Source of the DNA: Haloarcula sp. DT43
GTDB lineage: Archaea > Halobacteriota > Halobacteria > Halobacteriales > Haloarculaceae
DNA: 64,000 nt
Assembly (NCBI RefSeq): GCF_037078405.1
Contig: NZ_JAYMGZ010000002.1
Span: forward strand, 372,001-436,000
Direction of reading: 5' to 3'
The position numbers were made by a program, and so were the translations under genes. The number at the start of each line of letters is the position of its first letter. The first letter of the stretch is position 1. Positions 17,123 through 26,733 of the stretch are shown here, in pieces. The notes under the pieces were generated by a model that was given only the letters and a program-made list of their open reading frames with translations, did no database searches and was not told the DNA's origin.

Positions 17123-18991
17123 TCACTCCCGACCGTGGCGGGTCACGCAGGTCGAGAGGCCGATGAGCTCCACCGACTCCGAGTTGTCCGGCGAGTGGAC
17201 GACGCGCTGGCCCTTCTCCATGTAGGGGACCTTCGATTCGAGGTTGCTCGGGATGTTCACGGCCTTGATGGCGTCCTCGTCGCCGAGGTTGAGCACCATC
17301 GTCGTGTTTATCTGCTTGAACACCGGGTCGGCGATGTCCTGTGGGTCCTGCGTGATGAGGTACAGTCCCAGTCGCTCCTTCCGCCCCTGTTTGGCGGCCT
17401 CGGTGAACTTCCCGATGACCTTCCGGGCCTGGACGCTGTCTGCGTCGGTGAGGAAGTTGTGGGCCTCGTCCATCCCCAGGACGAGCGGCGTCTCCTTGAT
17501 GCGGTCGTAGGTCGGGTCGTTCGAGAGCTTCTGGTCGATGAGCAGGCTGGAGACGGCCAGCACGACGGTCGAGGCGGTCCGGGAGTCCGTGATGTGGTAG
17601 GTCGGGATGACCGTCAGGCCGCCGTCGCGGACGAACTGCGATATCTGGTCGGTGATGGGGCGGGCGTCCTGGTCGAACACCGCACCGAAGCCCTGGACGC
17701 GGCGCTTGACGGCGTCGAAGGTGGCCTCGTGGACGTCGCCGGCCTCGTCCAGTTCCTCCTTGAGCGCGGGGTCCCCGAGGAAGGTCCGGAAGTCGCTGTA
17801 GGTCCCGCTCTCCCCGTACTCGCGCTCGAACCGCGGGAGGAGCGTGTTCACGAGTGCGCCGTACTGGTTGTCGTTCAGGCTCGACCCCGCGATGAGCCAG
17901 GGGTTCTCGTGGACCAGCGAGAACGGGATGGTGAACTCCACCTGCTCGGCCCGGTGGTGGCTGGCGTTGTAGTCGGCCCCCGCGACCTTCGGGACGAACG
18001 CGATGGTGTCGTCGTGGCCGCCGTAGGCGACGCCCTCGCGCTCGCAACGCCGCCTGAACTCGTCTGTCATCGCGGGGTTGTCGTCGTGCATCTGGGCGTA
18101 CTCGTCCTGTGGGTCGAACTGGACGACAGCGAGTTCGGGCGTCCGGCCGTCGCCCATCTCGTAGGTCCGCCCGAGATACTGCCGCAGGACGTTCTTGGAA
18201 CTGTGGGTCTTCCCGGACCCCGTCCCGCCCGCGACGAGCGTGTGGCGGAACACGAGCGGGTCGCCGGCCTCGTAGTCGTCTTTCAGCCGATAGTCGATAG
18301 TCGGCGGTTCGGCGGCGGTGCGGACCTTCTCGCCGCCGACGGCGAGATGGCCCAGGAAGACGCCGTCCTCGGGAATCTTCAGGCCGGTCTTGATTTCCGA
18401 CTTGTCGGTGGCTTCCCGGACGACGGTCTCGGGTTTGGGCACCCGGTCGGTCATCCGGCGCTTGAGGTCGCCGCCGTCGCCGGCTCCGCCGGCTGCTTGC
18501 GACGTCCCCGACGTCGCTCCGTCGCTGTACAGCACCGCGACCGGGTCCAGTTCGGCGATGAACTTGAAGTCCCGCTCGTCGATGCCTCGCTCGCGCATCG
18601 CCCGCCGGGCGTGGATTTCTGTCGCGTCGTCGGCGTGGAACTCCTGTGCGTACTCCAGGGCCTCGATGCGACAGAACAGGCGCTCGCCGTCGGGGTACGG
18701 GACCAGCAGGTACGTCCCGATTCGCAGGCGCGAGCGGTTCCGGGCGGTGACGTACGCCCGCAGGACCGACTCCCCCTCCTCCTCGCTGATTCGGAGGCCG
18801 TTCGCCGCCGAGAGGACGCCCAGCCCGGAGTCAGTCCCCGCCGACGCGACCGCCATCTCCTCGAAGTCGTCGTCTGTCGGGTCGGTACTCGCCGCGTCGA
18901 CGGCCTGCTCGCCGTCGTCGGTCGAACCGGCCGGCTCGTCGTCGGCCGCGTCGTCGCCGTCGAAATCGGTGAAATCCCCGAGGTCGGACAT
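17123..18991 (-). CDS. herA: HerA-like FtsK/HerA-superfamily ATPase
   Basis: A 622-aa ATPase of the HerA type, a hexameric DNA translocase that in archaea works with the NurA nuclease in DNA end resection. Residues 1 to about 60 are an acidic leader. A HAS-barrel-like region (about 60-150) precedes Walker A 'LVAGGTGSGKTHSSKNVLR' (near 255) and Walker B 'PLVLGMDEAHNFL' (near 510), with the sensor region 'GLYLITQDPQDIADPVFKQI' after it. A NurA-like gene lies 3.4 kb away on the same strand (22421), not adjacent. HerA-like paralogues with other roles exist, so the pairing is inferred. Confidence 0.83.
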   Translation of the reverse strand: MSDLGDFTDFDGDDAADDEPAGSTDDGEQAVDAASTDPTDDDFEEMAVASAGTDSGLGVLSAANGLRISEEEGESVLRAYVTARNRSRLRIGTYLLVPYPDGERLFCRIEALEYAQEFHADDATEIHARRAMRERGIDERDFKFIAELDPVAVLYSDGATSGTSQAAGGAGDGGDLKRRMTDRVPKPETVVREATDKSEIKTGLKIPEDGVFLGHLAVGGEKVRTAAEPPTIDYRLKDDYEAGDPLVFRHTLVAGGTGSGKTHSSKNVLRQYLGRTYEMGDGRTPELAVVQFDPQDEYAQMHDDNPAMTDEFRRRCEREGVAYGGHDDTIAFVPKVAGADYNASHHRAEQVEFTIPFSLVHENPWLIAGSSLNDNQYGALVNTLLPRFEREYGESGTYSDFRTFLGDPALKEELDEAGDVHEATFDAVKRRVQGFGAVFDQDARPITDQISQFVRDGGLTVIPTYHITDSRTASTVVLAVSSLLIDQKLSNDPTYDRIKETPLVLGMDEAHNFLTDADSVQARKVIGKFTEAAKQGRKERLGLYLITQDPQDIADPVFKQINTTMVLNLGDEDAIKAVNIPSNLESKVPYMEKGQRVVHSPDNSESVELIGLSTCVTRHGRE

Positions 18992-19078
18992 ACCCGACTC
19001 CAGGGTAGCCGGGGATTAACACCTTTCCCCAGCGGCGTGAAAGTGAAACCTTACCCCGGTGGCTGTCAACGAACGCAT

Positions 19079-19870
19079 ATGAATCCGACGCGGGTGATGT
19101 CTTTCAATGTGCGGTACGACACCGCCGGGGATGGGCTGGACGGGTGGCCCCACAGACGACGGCTGGTGGCGAGTACAATCCAGTACCACAGCCCCGACGT
19201 GGTCGGGGTCCAGGAGGCGATGGCCCACCAGCTCCGGGAGCTAGAGGTCCTGCTGGACGGCTACGAGTGGGTCGGCGACCCGCGCGAGTCCGTCGACGCC
19301 GGCGGGGAACACACGGCCATCGGCTACCGGACCGACCGGTTCGACTGCGCGGCCACGAACACGTTCTGGCTCTCCGAACAGCCGGCCGAGCCGAGCAGCG
19401 TCGGCTGGGACGCCGCGTACCCCCGCGTGGCGACGTGGGCCCGCCTCCGGGACCGCGAGACGGACGACGACCTGCTGTGTCTGAACACGCATCTGGACCA
19501 CCAGGGGGCAGACGCGCGCGTCGAGGGCATCGAACTGGTGCTCGACCACCTCGACTCCATCGCCCGCGCGGCCCCCGCCGTGGTGACCGGTGACTTCAAC
19601 TGTGTGGTCGGGGAGCCGGCCTACGAACGCGCCGCGGGCCACGAACTCCCCGACGGCCGCCGGCTCGTCGACGCCCGCGACACCGCGACGGTCACCCACG
19701 GACCGACGACCAGTCGGACCGACTTCCACGACCTGCTCCCCGAGATGGGCATCGACCACGTGTTCGTCACCGAGGACGTGGCCGTCGACACTAGGGCGGT
19801 CGTCGCCGACCGCGACGACGACCACTACGGCTCCGACCACCTGCCGGTCGTGGTCGACTGCCGGCCCTGA
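19079..19870 (+). CDS. Endonuclease/exonuclease/phosphatase (EEP) family hydrolase
   Basis: A 263-aa metal-dependent phosphodiesterase fold. The motifs appear in the family order: 'RVMSFNVRYDT' (metal-binding Asn), 'PDVVGVQEAM' (Glu), 'LLCLNTHLDHQG' (His), 'AVVTGDFNCV' (catalytic Asp/Asn), and the terminal 'MGIDHVFVTED' and 'YGSDHLPVVVD' (Asp-His). Members range from AP endonucleases to lipid and inositol phosphatases; 'NVRYDTAGDG.DGWP.RR' resembles the secreted-type EEP subgroup, but no signal peptide is visible. It lies between the herA-like and nurA-like genes. Confidence 0.85.
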   Translation: MNPTRVMSFNVRYDTAGDGLDGWPHRRRLVASTIQYHSPDVVGVQEAMAHQLRELEVLLDGYEWVGDPRESVDAGGEHTAIGYRTDRFDCAATNTFWLSEQPAEPSSVGWDAAYPRVATWARLRDRETDDDLLCLNTHLDHQGADARVEGIELVLDHLDSIARAAPAVVTGDFNCVVGEPAYERAAGHELPDGRRLVDARDTATVTHGPTTSRTDFHDLLPEMGIDHVFVTEDVAVDTRAVVADRDDDHYGSDHLPVVVDCRP

Positions 19871-19927
19871 CCCGGCGGTGTCGCCGTGGCACCCGCCATC
19901 GCCGAAGCACCTGCTAACTGGCAGTGC

Positions 19928-20662
19928 CTATCGGTCGACCCACTCCCCATTGTCGGGAACCCGAACGCCCTCTGTCGCCGACCGTAGCTCGTCCCGACTG
20001 AGCAGGCAGTGGTTTATCGCCTCCATGTGGACGACGGCGACCGTGGCGTCGGTCGCATCCCGGACGGCCGTGATGTCCTCGACGCCCATCGTGATGGGGT
20101 CGCCCTGTTCGAACCGCGCTTCGCCGCCGTTCAACACGACCAGGTCGGGCTCGAACCGGTCGAGCGTCTCCGCGACCGGCTCGTACCAGACCGTGTCGCC
20201 TGCGACGTACACCGTCTCGTCACCCTCGAACACGAATCCCGAAACGGGGCCCATCTCCGCCGCCAGCTCTCCGTGCCCGTGCCGGCCGGGCGTTCGGTGA
20301 ATCGAGATACCCTCGATAGACGCCTCGTCGTCGACGGGTCGGACGTCGGTGAACCCCTCGTCAGTGAACTCGTCCGCCTCCTCGGGCTGACAGAACAGCG
20401 GCACGTCGGCGTCGAGTGCCGCCTTGGCCGCCGCGTCCCAGTGGTCCTGGTGGCGGTGCGTGACAACCACGGCGTCGTAGGACAGGTCACTGTCCGGCAT
20501 CGGGACCAGCGGGTTTCGACGGTCGTTCGGCGAGTTCGGCACGGGCGGGTTCTCGCCAGGTGGCGCGAACATCGGGTCGACGAGGAACGTCACGTCCCCG
20601 ATGTCCACGAGTACAGTCGCGTTACGGAGTAACCGAACACTGGGGCCAGTCGAGGCTGACAT
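19928..20662 (-). CDS. MBL-fold metallo-hydrolase (UlaG-like)
   Basis: A 244-aa metallo-beta-lactamase fold enzyme. The metal motif is 'VVVTHRHQDHWDAAAK' (HxHxDH), with further ligands in 'GRHGHGE', 'YVAGDTVWY' and the C-terminal 'VVHMEAINHCLLSRDEL'. The N-terminal 'NATVLVDIGDVTFLVDPMFA' is typical of UlaG-like lactonase relatives. The substrate is unknown. The start at 20662 (MSASTG) gives a compact protein; upstream in-frame sequence has no family character. Confidence 0.85.
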   Translation of the reverse strand: MSASTGPSVRLLRNATVLVDIGDVTFLVDPMFAPPGENPPVPNSPNDRRNPLVPMPDSDLSYDAVVVTHRHQDHWDAAAKAALDADVPLFCQPEEADEFTDEGFTDVRPVDDEASIEGISIHRTPGRHGHGELAAEMGPVSGFVFEGDETVYVAGDTVWYEPVAETLDRFEPDLVVLNGGEARFEQGDPITMGVEDITAVRDATDATVAVVHMEAINHCLLSRDELRSATEGVRVPDNGEWVDR

Positions 20663-20738
20663 ACGACCATCTGTGGCACCCACCGTTATGCGACTTGCCT
20701 TGGCACGTGCCAACCTCCGTGGCACTCGGGACGGTCGT

Positions 20739-21122
20739 TCAGCCCCACCAGCTCGGTGCGGGTGAGCAACTCCGCTGTGATTCGTGAGCGGAGTCGTCGC
20801 GGGGTGCCGGTGACCGCGGAGCCACCGTACACTCCCCGTTCTCCCGACCGTCGGCCATCTGCGGGGCCGCCACCGGTCGAGGACTCCGTCGGGATGCGAG
20901 CGGTCCCGCGGGAACGAGTCGTTCCCGCGTGGCGACATTCCATTCCGGTGTCGTCGTCATAGTCACACCGCTGTACAGGAGGAACGACGTCGCTACGTCG
21001 AGAAAGATCCATATCCCGAAAACGCTGCTTTCGACGTCGACTGCGAGGGACGCTCCGCCGGCGACGGCTGCTGCGGCCGCAAGTATCGAAACGTCGATGC
21101 GTTCGGCGTTCACTTCGACCAC
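20739..21122 (-). CDS. Possible small membrane protein, perhaps a remnant
   Basis: Weak candidate of 127 aa from a GTG at 21122. The first 50 residues look real: 'ERIDVSILAAAAAVAGGASL' and 'FGIWIFLDVATSFLLYSG' would form two membrane helices joined by an acidic turn. After residue 60 the translation becomes Arg/Pro/Ser-rich with poor third-position GC, unlike neighbouring genes. That suggests a decayed or frameshifted C-terminal half, or that only the first part was ever coding. I do not recognise the family. The remaining bases of 20663-21356 show no other convincing gene. Confidence 0.35.
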   Translation of the reverse strand: MVEVNAERIDVSILAAAAAVAGGASLAVDVESSVFGIWIFLDVATSFLLYSGVTMTTTPEWNVATRERLVPAGPLASRRSPRPVAAPQMADGRENGECTVAPRSPAPRDDSAHESQRSCSPAPSWWG

Positions 21123-21356
21123 CCACCTACAATCAAGCCCTCGCGGTGTAGGTGATTTTCGGTGTACGGGCCCCTCTCACTCGGCCTGCGGGTGTTTCCC
21201 TCTCGGAGACCGAATCGGATGCGTCGGTCCCAGCCGGTGCCGCTCCCTCTTGGTGGGCAGTCCTCCGACCACAGACGCCGCCGGCTATCGGCCGCGGCTG
21301 TCGCGGCGCTTGCCCCGGGGGAGAATCTTTTGTCGTTGGGGCCCTTACGTGAAACT

Positions 21357-21692
21357 ATGTTGCTTATTCGGGGGACGGCGGGCGGGACGGCGCTGACCGG
21401 GACGCTGTACGAACCGGGCGAGGAGCCGCCCGAGTTCAACGGCGCGCCGGACGAGGGAACCCCCTACGTCTGGGTCTGTGACGCCTTCTACGAGGTCGAG
21501 AGCGGTGGGCAGGTCCAGGCCATCGGCGACCGCGAGATACGCATCGCCTTCGAGTCCCCGATGCCGCGCGGTTTCGAGACACGCGATGCGGCCATCGACG
21601 CGGCCAAGGAACACGTCCGGACGCAGTTCGCCCGGCTCGGCGTGGCCGGCGAGACGGTCGACGTGACGGTCCAGCAGGCCGAGACGGCGTAG
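21357..21692 (+). CDS. Conserved haloarchaeal protein of unknown function
   Basis: A 111-aa acidic soluble protein. The sequence 'TLYEPGEEPPEFNGAPDEGT' is followed by 'PYVWVCDAFYEVESGG' and ends in a helix-strand unit ('AIDAAKEHVRTQFARLG', 'ETVDVTVQQAE'). I do not recognise a named domain. No membrane segment or cofactor motif is visible. A single Cys lies in the conserved-looking 'WVCDAFYEV'. Confidence 0.72.
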   Translation: MLLIRGTAGGTALTGTLYEPGEEPPEFNGAPDEGTPYVWVCDAFYEVESGGQVQAIGDREIRIAFESPMPRGFETRDAAIDAAKEHVRTQFARLGVAGETVDVTVQQAETA

Positions 21693-21730
21693 TCTGGCCG
21701 CCGTTTTCTGAGCCAGCGAACGACCGGTGA

Positions 21731-21738
21731 GTTATACC
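21731..21738 (+). promoter_or_regulatory. TATA box deciding the GTG start at 21764
   Basis: The bases gttatacc are centred about 29 bases before the GTG at 21764 but only 15 before the in-frame GTG at 21749, so the shorter start is preferred. Confidence 0.6.
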
Positions 21739-21763
21739 ACAGCGCCGGGTGAAACCACTGCCC

Positions 21764-22114
21764 GTGGCCGAGGATCCGTCCCCGACTGAGGTGTTCGCCC
21801 TCCTCGATGACGAGTACGCTCGCGCGCTCCTTGCAGCCACGAGTCACAGACCGATGACAGCAACTGAACTCAGCAACGACTGCGACATGTCACTCTCGAC
21901 CGTGTATCGCCGTCTCGACGCCCTCGAAGACTGCGGCCTCGTCGTCGCTCGAACGCAAATCGCGGACGACGGGCACCATGCGGACGTGTACGAGGCACAG
22001 ATGGACGAACTCACCGTCCGTCTCACCGACGGGACCTTCGACGTGAGCCTTTCCGTCGAGTCGCGGACACACGAGTTCGCCGATGCGCTGGTGGACCTCT
22101 GGGAGGGGCTCTGA
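21764..22114 (+). CDS. Winged-helix transcriptional regulator (ArsR-like)
   Basis: A 116-aa DNA-binding protein. The winged-helix motif is 'EYARALLAATSHRPMTATEL' followed by 'SNDCDMSLSTVYRRLDALED' and 'GLVVARTQI' (residues about 15-75); the rest is a beta hairpin and a C-terminal helix. The GTG start fits the promoter. The stop overlaps the ATG of the next gene (TGATG at 22112-22116), so the regulator is translationally coupled to a three-helix membrane protein. This pairing is common in haloarchaea; its function is unknown. Confidence 0.82.
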   Translation: MAEDPSPTEVFALLDDEYARALLAATSHRPMTATELSNDCDMSLSTVYRRLDALEDCGLVVARTQIADDGHHADVYEAQMDELTVRLTDGTFDVSLSVESRTHEFADALVDLWEGL

Positions 22115-22416
22115 TGGCGGTTGCCGGCCTCTCTGCCGAAACGTGGGTTACTGTGAACACTGCGTTCCACCTCGCACAGACGGGGGTCGGACTGCTCATT
22201 GCTGCATTGGCGCTCGTTGGCTACCGTCGACGGCGGACCCGCTCCATGCTCGCACTGGCTATCGGCATCAGCCTCCTCACCTTCGTCTCGTACCTTGTTA
22301 CCCTTAGTGCCGTGCAGTTCCTCCCGCGGATGGTGTTTCCCCTTCCGGGCACTATCACGGAACTCGTCGGCCTCCTCGTCCTCCTCTACGCTATCGTTCT
22401 GGCCCGCCGAGACTAG
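22114..22416 (+). CDS. Three-helix membrane protein coupled to winged-helix regulator
   Basis: A 100-aa integral membrane protein with three helices ('HLAQTGVGLLIAALALVGYR', 'MLALAIGISLLTFVSYLVTL', 'ITELVGLLVLLYAIVLA') and short polar ends. Its ATG overlaps the stop of the winged-helix gene by one base. It may control membrane localisation or activity of that regulator; this is inferred from position only. Confidence 0.78.
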   Translation: MAVAGLSAETWVTVNTAFHLAQTGVGLLIAALALVGYRRRRTRSMLALAIGISLLTFVSYLVTLSAVQFLPRMVFPLPGTITELVGLLVLLYAIVLARRD

Positions 22417-22420
22417 CCCT

Positions 22421-23671
22421 TCAGAACGATTCTTCGACGGCACCCCACCGGATGTCGTTGAACTCCCGCTCGCGGTCGGTCTCGAAGGTCCGCTCGATGC
22501 GGCGGGTGAGTTCCTCGCTGCCCTGCCGGTCGATTTTGGCGAGTTCGTCGGCCTTCCCGATAGCCAGCGGCGGCCCCTGCTGGGCGGCCACGTCGTGGAG
22601 CAACTGGCGCGTGAGCCTGGCCCGACACTCCGGGTCCTCTGTGAACGCGTAGGGGGCTTCGACGCGGAACACGAGGTCCGAGCGCGGGTCGTAGCAGACG
22701 AAGAAGGTCACCTCGTAGGCCTCCGGGTCGAGCGACCGCTCGATGCCCAGGGCGTCGCCGTCGGCGGCCATGATGCCGTCGGTGCCGGCCCGCGAACGGA
22801 ACCAGTTCGTCGCGGTCAGGCAGTCGGTCAGCGTCTCGCCGTCGTCGTCGCGGCGCTCCAGTACCCGGCGGAAGAAGGCGGTGTCGTTCACCCACGGCGC
22901 GTTGGTCTTGCGCCGCACCGCCCGCGTGAGCGCCTTCGTCGAGGAGTTCTTGACGAAGCCGACCAGCGGCACGTCCCGCTCGACGAACCGCTCGACGAGG
23001 TCGACGTAGTTGTTCACCACCGTCTTCGGGCGGTCGTCCTCGGCGAGGAGGTCCGCGAGTTCGGTGTCGCGGTCGGCCCAGCGGAGCACGCCAGTCGGGT
23101 AGATGGGACCGTCGAGAATGAAGAGGTCGTCGACCACGTCGGCGTTGGTCAGGGCGTGCTGGCTCTCCGCGAGGTACAGCGCCAGCGCGTGGACGACCCG
23201 CTGTTCGTAGCGGTCGACCTGGGGCACGTCGAGGACGCGCCGCTTCGCGTAGCCGCGGTCCCCGCCCTGCCAGTCGCCGTCGAACCCCAGCGTCGCGTCG
23301 TTGGAGTGGACGGCCATGATGATGGTCCGGCCGCGGTGGAGGTCCACGTCCGAGGGGACGCTGCCCATCGCCGCCTGCGCCACGTCCAGGACCAGCCCGT
23401 TCTTGAACGTCGTGGGGTTGATGGTGCCCGAGTCCAGGCCGTGCTGGGTCGGAAACGGGGGGTCAGCGAGCGCGATGTCTTCGACGGGAACCTTCCGCCG
23501 GCGCTGCTCGCCCAGCGGCTCCAGCACCTTCGTCCCGTCCTGCCACAGCGGGTCGAGGAAGTGCTCCCACACCTCCTCGGCGGCGGCCTCCTGGTCGCTC
23601 GTCTCGACGGTCTCGCGCACCTGCTCGGCAAGCTGCGCGATACCGTCGACGTGGACCGGGTCGAGCGTCAT
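22421..23671 (-). CDS. nurA: NurA-domain nuclease
   Basis: A 416-aa protein with the NurA architecture (5'-3' nuclease that acts with the HerA translocase in DNA end processing). The N-terminal helix region is followed by the motif-I Asp in 'FPTQHGLDSGTINPTTF' and 'NGLVLDVAQAAMGS'. Central 'LFILDGPIYPTG' and the C-terminal 'FFVCYDPRSDLVFRVEAPYA' and 'GPPLAIGKADELAKI' segments are typical of haloarchaeal NurA. It lies 3.4 kb from the HerA-like gene on the same strand. The call rests on motif pattern and length. Confidence 0.78.
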   Translation of the reverse strand: MTLDPVHVDGIAQLAEQVRETVETSDQEAAAEEVWEHFLDPLWQDGTKVLEPLGEQRRRKVPVEDIALADPPFPTQHGLDSGTINPTTFKNGLVLDVAQAAMGSVPSDVDLHRGRTIIMAVHSNDATLGFDGDWQGGDRGYAKRRVLDVPQVDRYEQRVVHALALYLAESQHALTNADVVDDLFILDGPIYPTGVLRWADRDTELADLLAEDDRPKTVVNNYVDLVERFVERDVPLVGFVKNSSTKALTRAVRRKTNAPWVNDTAFFRRVLERRDDDGETLTDCLTATNWFRSRAGTDGIMAADGDALGIERSLDPEAYEVTFFVCYDPRSDLVFRVEAPYAFTEDPECRARLTRQLLHDVAAQQGPPLAIGKADELAKIDRQGSEELTRRIERTFETDREREFNDIRWGAVEESF

Positions 23672-23721
23672 GCCCGTGGGTTCGCCGGGACGGGCATAAC
23701 GCTTTGGTCACTTGCCGGCGC

Positions 23722-24114
23722 TCACTCCTTGCCGGACTCCTCGCGGAGCAGGCGCTCGATGGCCTCGGCGATTTCCTCGTAGGACTGCATCGTCAGGCCG
23801 TCCGTGGTGATGAGCACGCCCTGGCGCTCGGTCGTCGCCCGGAGGAGGTAGCCGTTCGAGAACGCGCGGACGGTAAAGCGGTAGTCGCCCAGCTCGGACT
23901 CCTGGTAGGCGTTCTTGGTCTGCTTGTACCCCTGCCACTCGTGGCCGACGAAGTCGTTGAGGTCGGCGTCCTGTTCGAGGTCGTCCCGCAGGTAGAGTTG
24001 CTCGAAGTTCGCACGTGTGAAATACGTCACTGACCGGAGCGAGTCGCCCGTCGCGGTCCGGGCTGTCGTGACGATTGCGTCGGCCAGATCGTCCGAGAGA
24101 ATATTCCGAGTCAT
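23722..24114 (-). CDS. Conserved haloarchaeal protein, possible Roadblock-like or sensory adaptor fold
   Basis: A 130-aa soluble acidic protein. 'SLRSVTYFTRANFEQLYLRD' and 'HEWQGYKQTKNAYQESELGD' are its distinctive segments, and it ends with 'LTMQSYEEIAEAIERLLRE'. The alternating strand/helix pattern would suit a small alpha/beta sensory domain, but that is speculation and no known family is recognised. A TATA-like cgaaattaag lies 29 bases upstream on the minus strand. Confidence 0.75.
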   Translation of the reverse strand: MTRNILSDDLADAIVTTARTATGDSLRSVTYFTRANFEQLYLRDDLEQDADLNDFVGHEWQGYKQTKNAYQESELGDYRFTVRAFSNGYLLRATTERQGVLITTDGLTMQSYEEIAEAIERLLREESGKE

Positions 24115-24137
24115 GCCCGACCGAAGGCGGGCCACCC

Positions 24138-24148
24138 TCTTAATTTCG
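24138..24148 (-). promoter_or_regulatory. TATA box for the gene starting at 24114
   Basis: Minus-strand cgaaattaaga is centred 29 bases before the ATG at 24114. Confidence 0.55.
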
Positions 24149-24273
24149 GGGTTCTCAGTATCGGCACCGATAGCGAGGGGCTGGGCCGCCGGAGCCGCCG
24201 GATTCCGCATCATCGACCGTGGCGTTCGGGCCTGACCGACAGTGTATTAGGCCGGTCGCGTGACCCTCCGGAC

Positions 24274-25833
<1,560 letters not shown>

Positions 25834-25854
25834 GGTCCAGAGACGACGGCGACC

Positions 25855-26541
25855 TCACGAGTCGTCAAGCAGGGTGAGGTATCGCGGGGGCACGCGGTCA
25901 GTGGTGTAGGTCCCGGTCCCGCGCTTGACGACGCGGCGACCGTCCTCGCCCATCGCCGCGGCGTCGACGGCGAACACCACCGGGTCGTCCGCGTGGCGGC
26001 GGCCGACCGCCTCGGCCTCGGCGACCGTCCCGGAGAGGTGGACCGTCTGACGCGACATCGGTCGGAGACCGTCTTCGCGGATGGCGGCGACGTTGCGCGG
26101 CGCGGTCCCGTGGTACAGCGTCTCCGGGACCGGGGCGTCCGTCGCCTCCAGGGACACGTCGACGGAATGGCCGTACGCGGCGCGGATTCGACCGACCTTG
26201 TCCACGTCCCCGGTTCCCGATGCGGTCGCCGTCTCCTCGACACCCGTCCGTTCGAATCGTCCCTTCGGGTCGGTGGTGACGACGCCCGCGAGCGCGTCGG
26301 CGTCGGCCCAGTCGTACTGTTTCTCGACGGCGTCGACCAGCGCCGCGAAGGGCGTCCAGCCCGACGAATCGAGTTCGAGGCCCGCGTCGTCGGGAAAGTG
26401 CCGGAGCGCCCCGGAGACGTACTTCGAGAGCTGCCGCCGGCGCTTACCGCCGAGAACGTGTACGCCCGCCACGTCGCAGGTCGGACACGCCGTGCCCTCG
26501 AAGAAGCCGTGGTCCGGACAGCGGCGAATCGGGTCTGGCAT
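25855..26541 (-). CDS. kptA: tRNA/RNA 2'-phosphotransferase KptA/Tpt1 with N-terminal zinc ribbon
   Basis: NAD+-dependent enzyme that removes an internal 2'-phosphate from RNA, 228 aa. A zinc-ribbon-like head has two Cys pairs ('RRCPDHGFFEGTACPTC'). It is followed by the Tpt1 winged-helix part ('RRRQLSKYVSGALRHFPDDA') and the ADP-ribosyl-transferase-like part ('LYHGTAPRNVAAIREDGLRP' and 'HLSGTVAEAEAVGRRH'). The His-Gly-Thr in 'YHGTA' and the conserved Arg/His residues are intact. Archaea lack the yeast-type ligation route that makes the 2'-phosphate, so the physiological substrate is open. Confidence 0.9.
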   Translation of the reverse strand: MPDPIRRCPDHGFFEGTACPTCDVAGVHVLGGKRRRQLSKYVSGALRHFPDDAGLELDSSGWTPFAALVDAVEKQYDWADADALAGVVTTDPKGRFERTGVEETATASGTGDVDKVGRIRAAYGHSVDVSLEATDAPVPETLYHGTAPRNVAAIREDGLRPMSRQTVHLSGTVAEAEAVGRRHADDPVVFAVDAAAMGEDGRRVVKRGTGTYTTDRVPPRYLTLLDDS

Positions 26542-26700
26542 CACCGGTGGTCCGTCCCCGCGGGCCAAAAGCGTCACGCGGTGTTCGGCGTGCCAGTCGA
26601 CGGCGACGTGACGAGGTGATGCTGGCGCGGCGGCTGGACTGAGGCAGATCGTCAGCGGGGGCATCTGCGTGGCGAACAGCGAACTCTCGGCAATCGCCCG

Positions 26701-26710
26701 TGGCTTTATG
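26701..26710 (+). promoter_or_regulatory. TATA box for the PPOX-family gene at 26734
   Basis: The bases tggctttatg are centred 28 bases before the ATG. Confidence 0.6.
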
Positions 26711-26733
26711 ACCGTCTCCAGACAAATCCAGAC

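Noticed and set aside
16712-19078. Long plus-strand open frame running into the EEP hydrolase gene
   Set aside because: Only the part from the ATG at 19079 has protein character; the upstream portion is antisense to the UspA and HerA-like genes.
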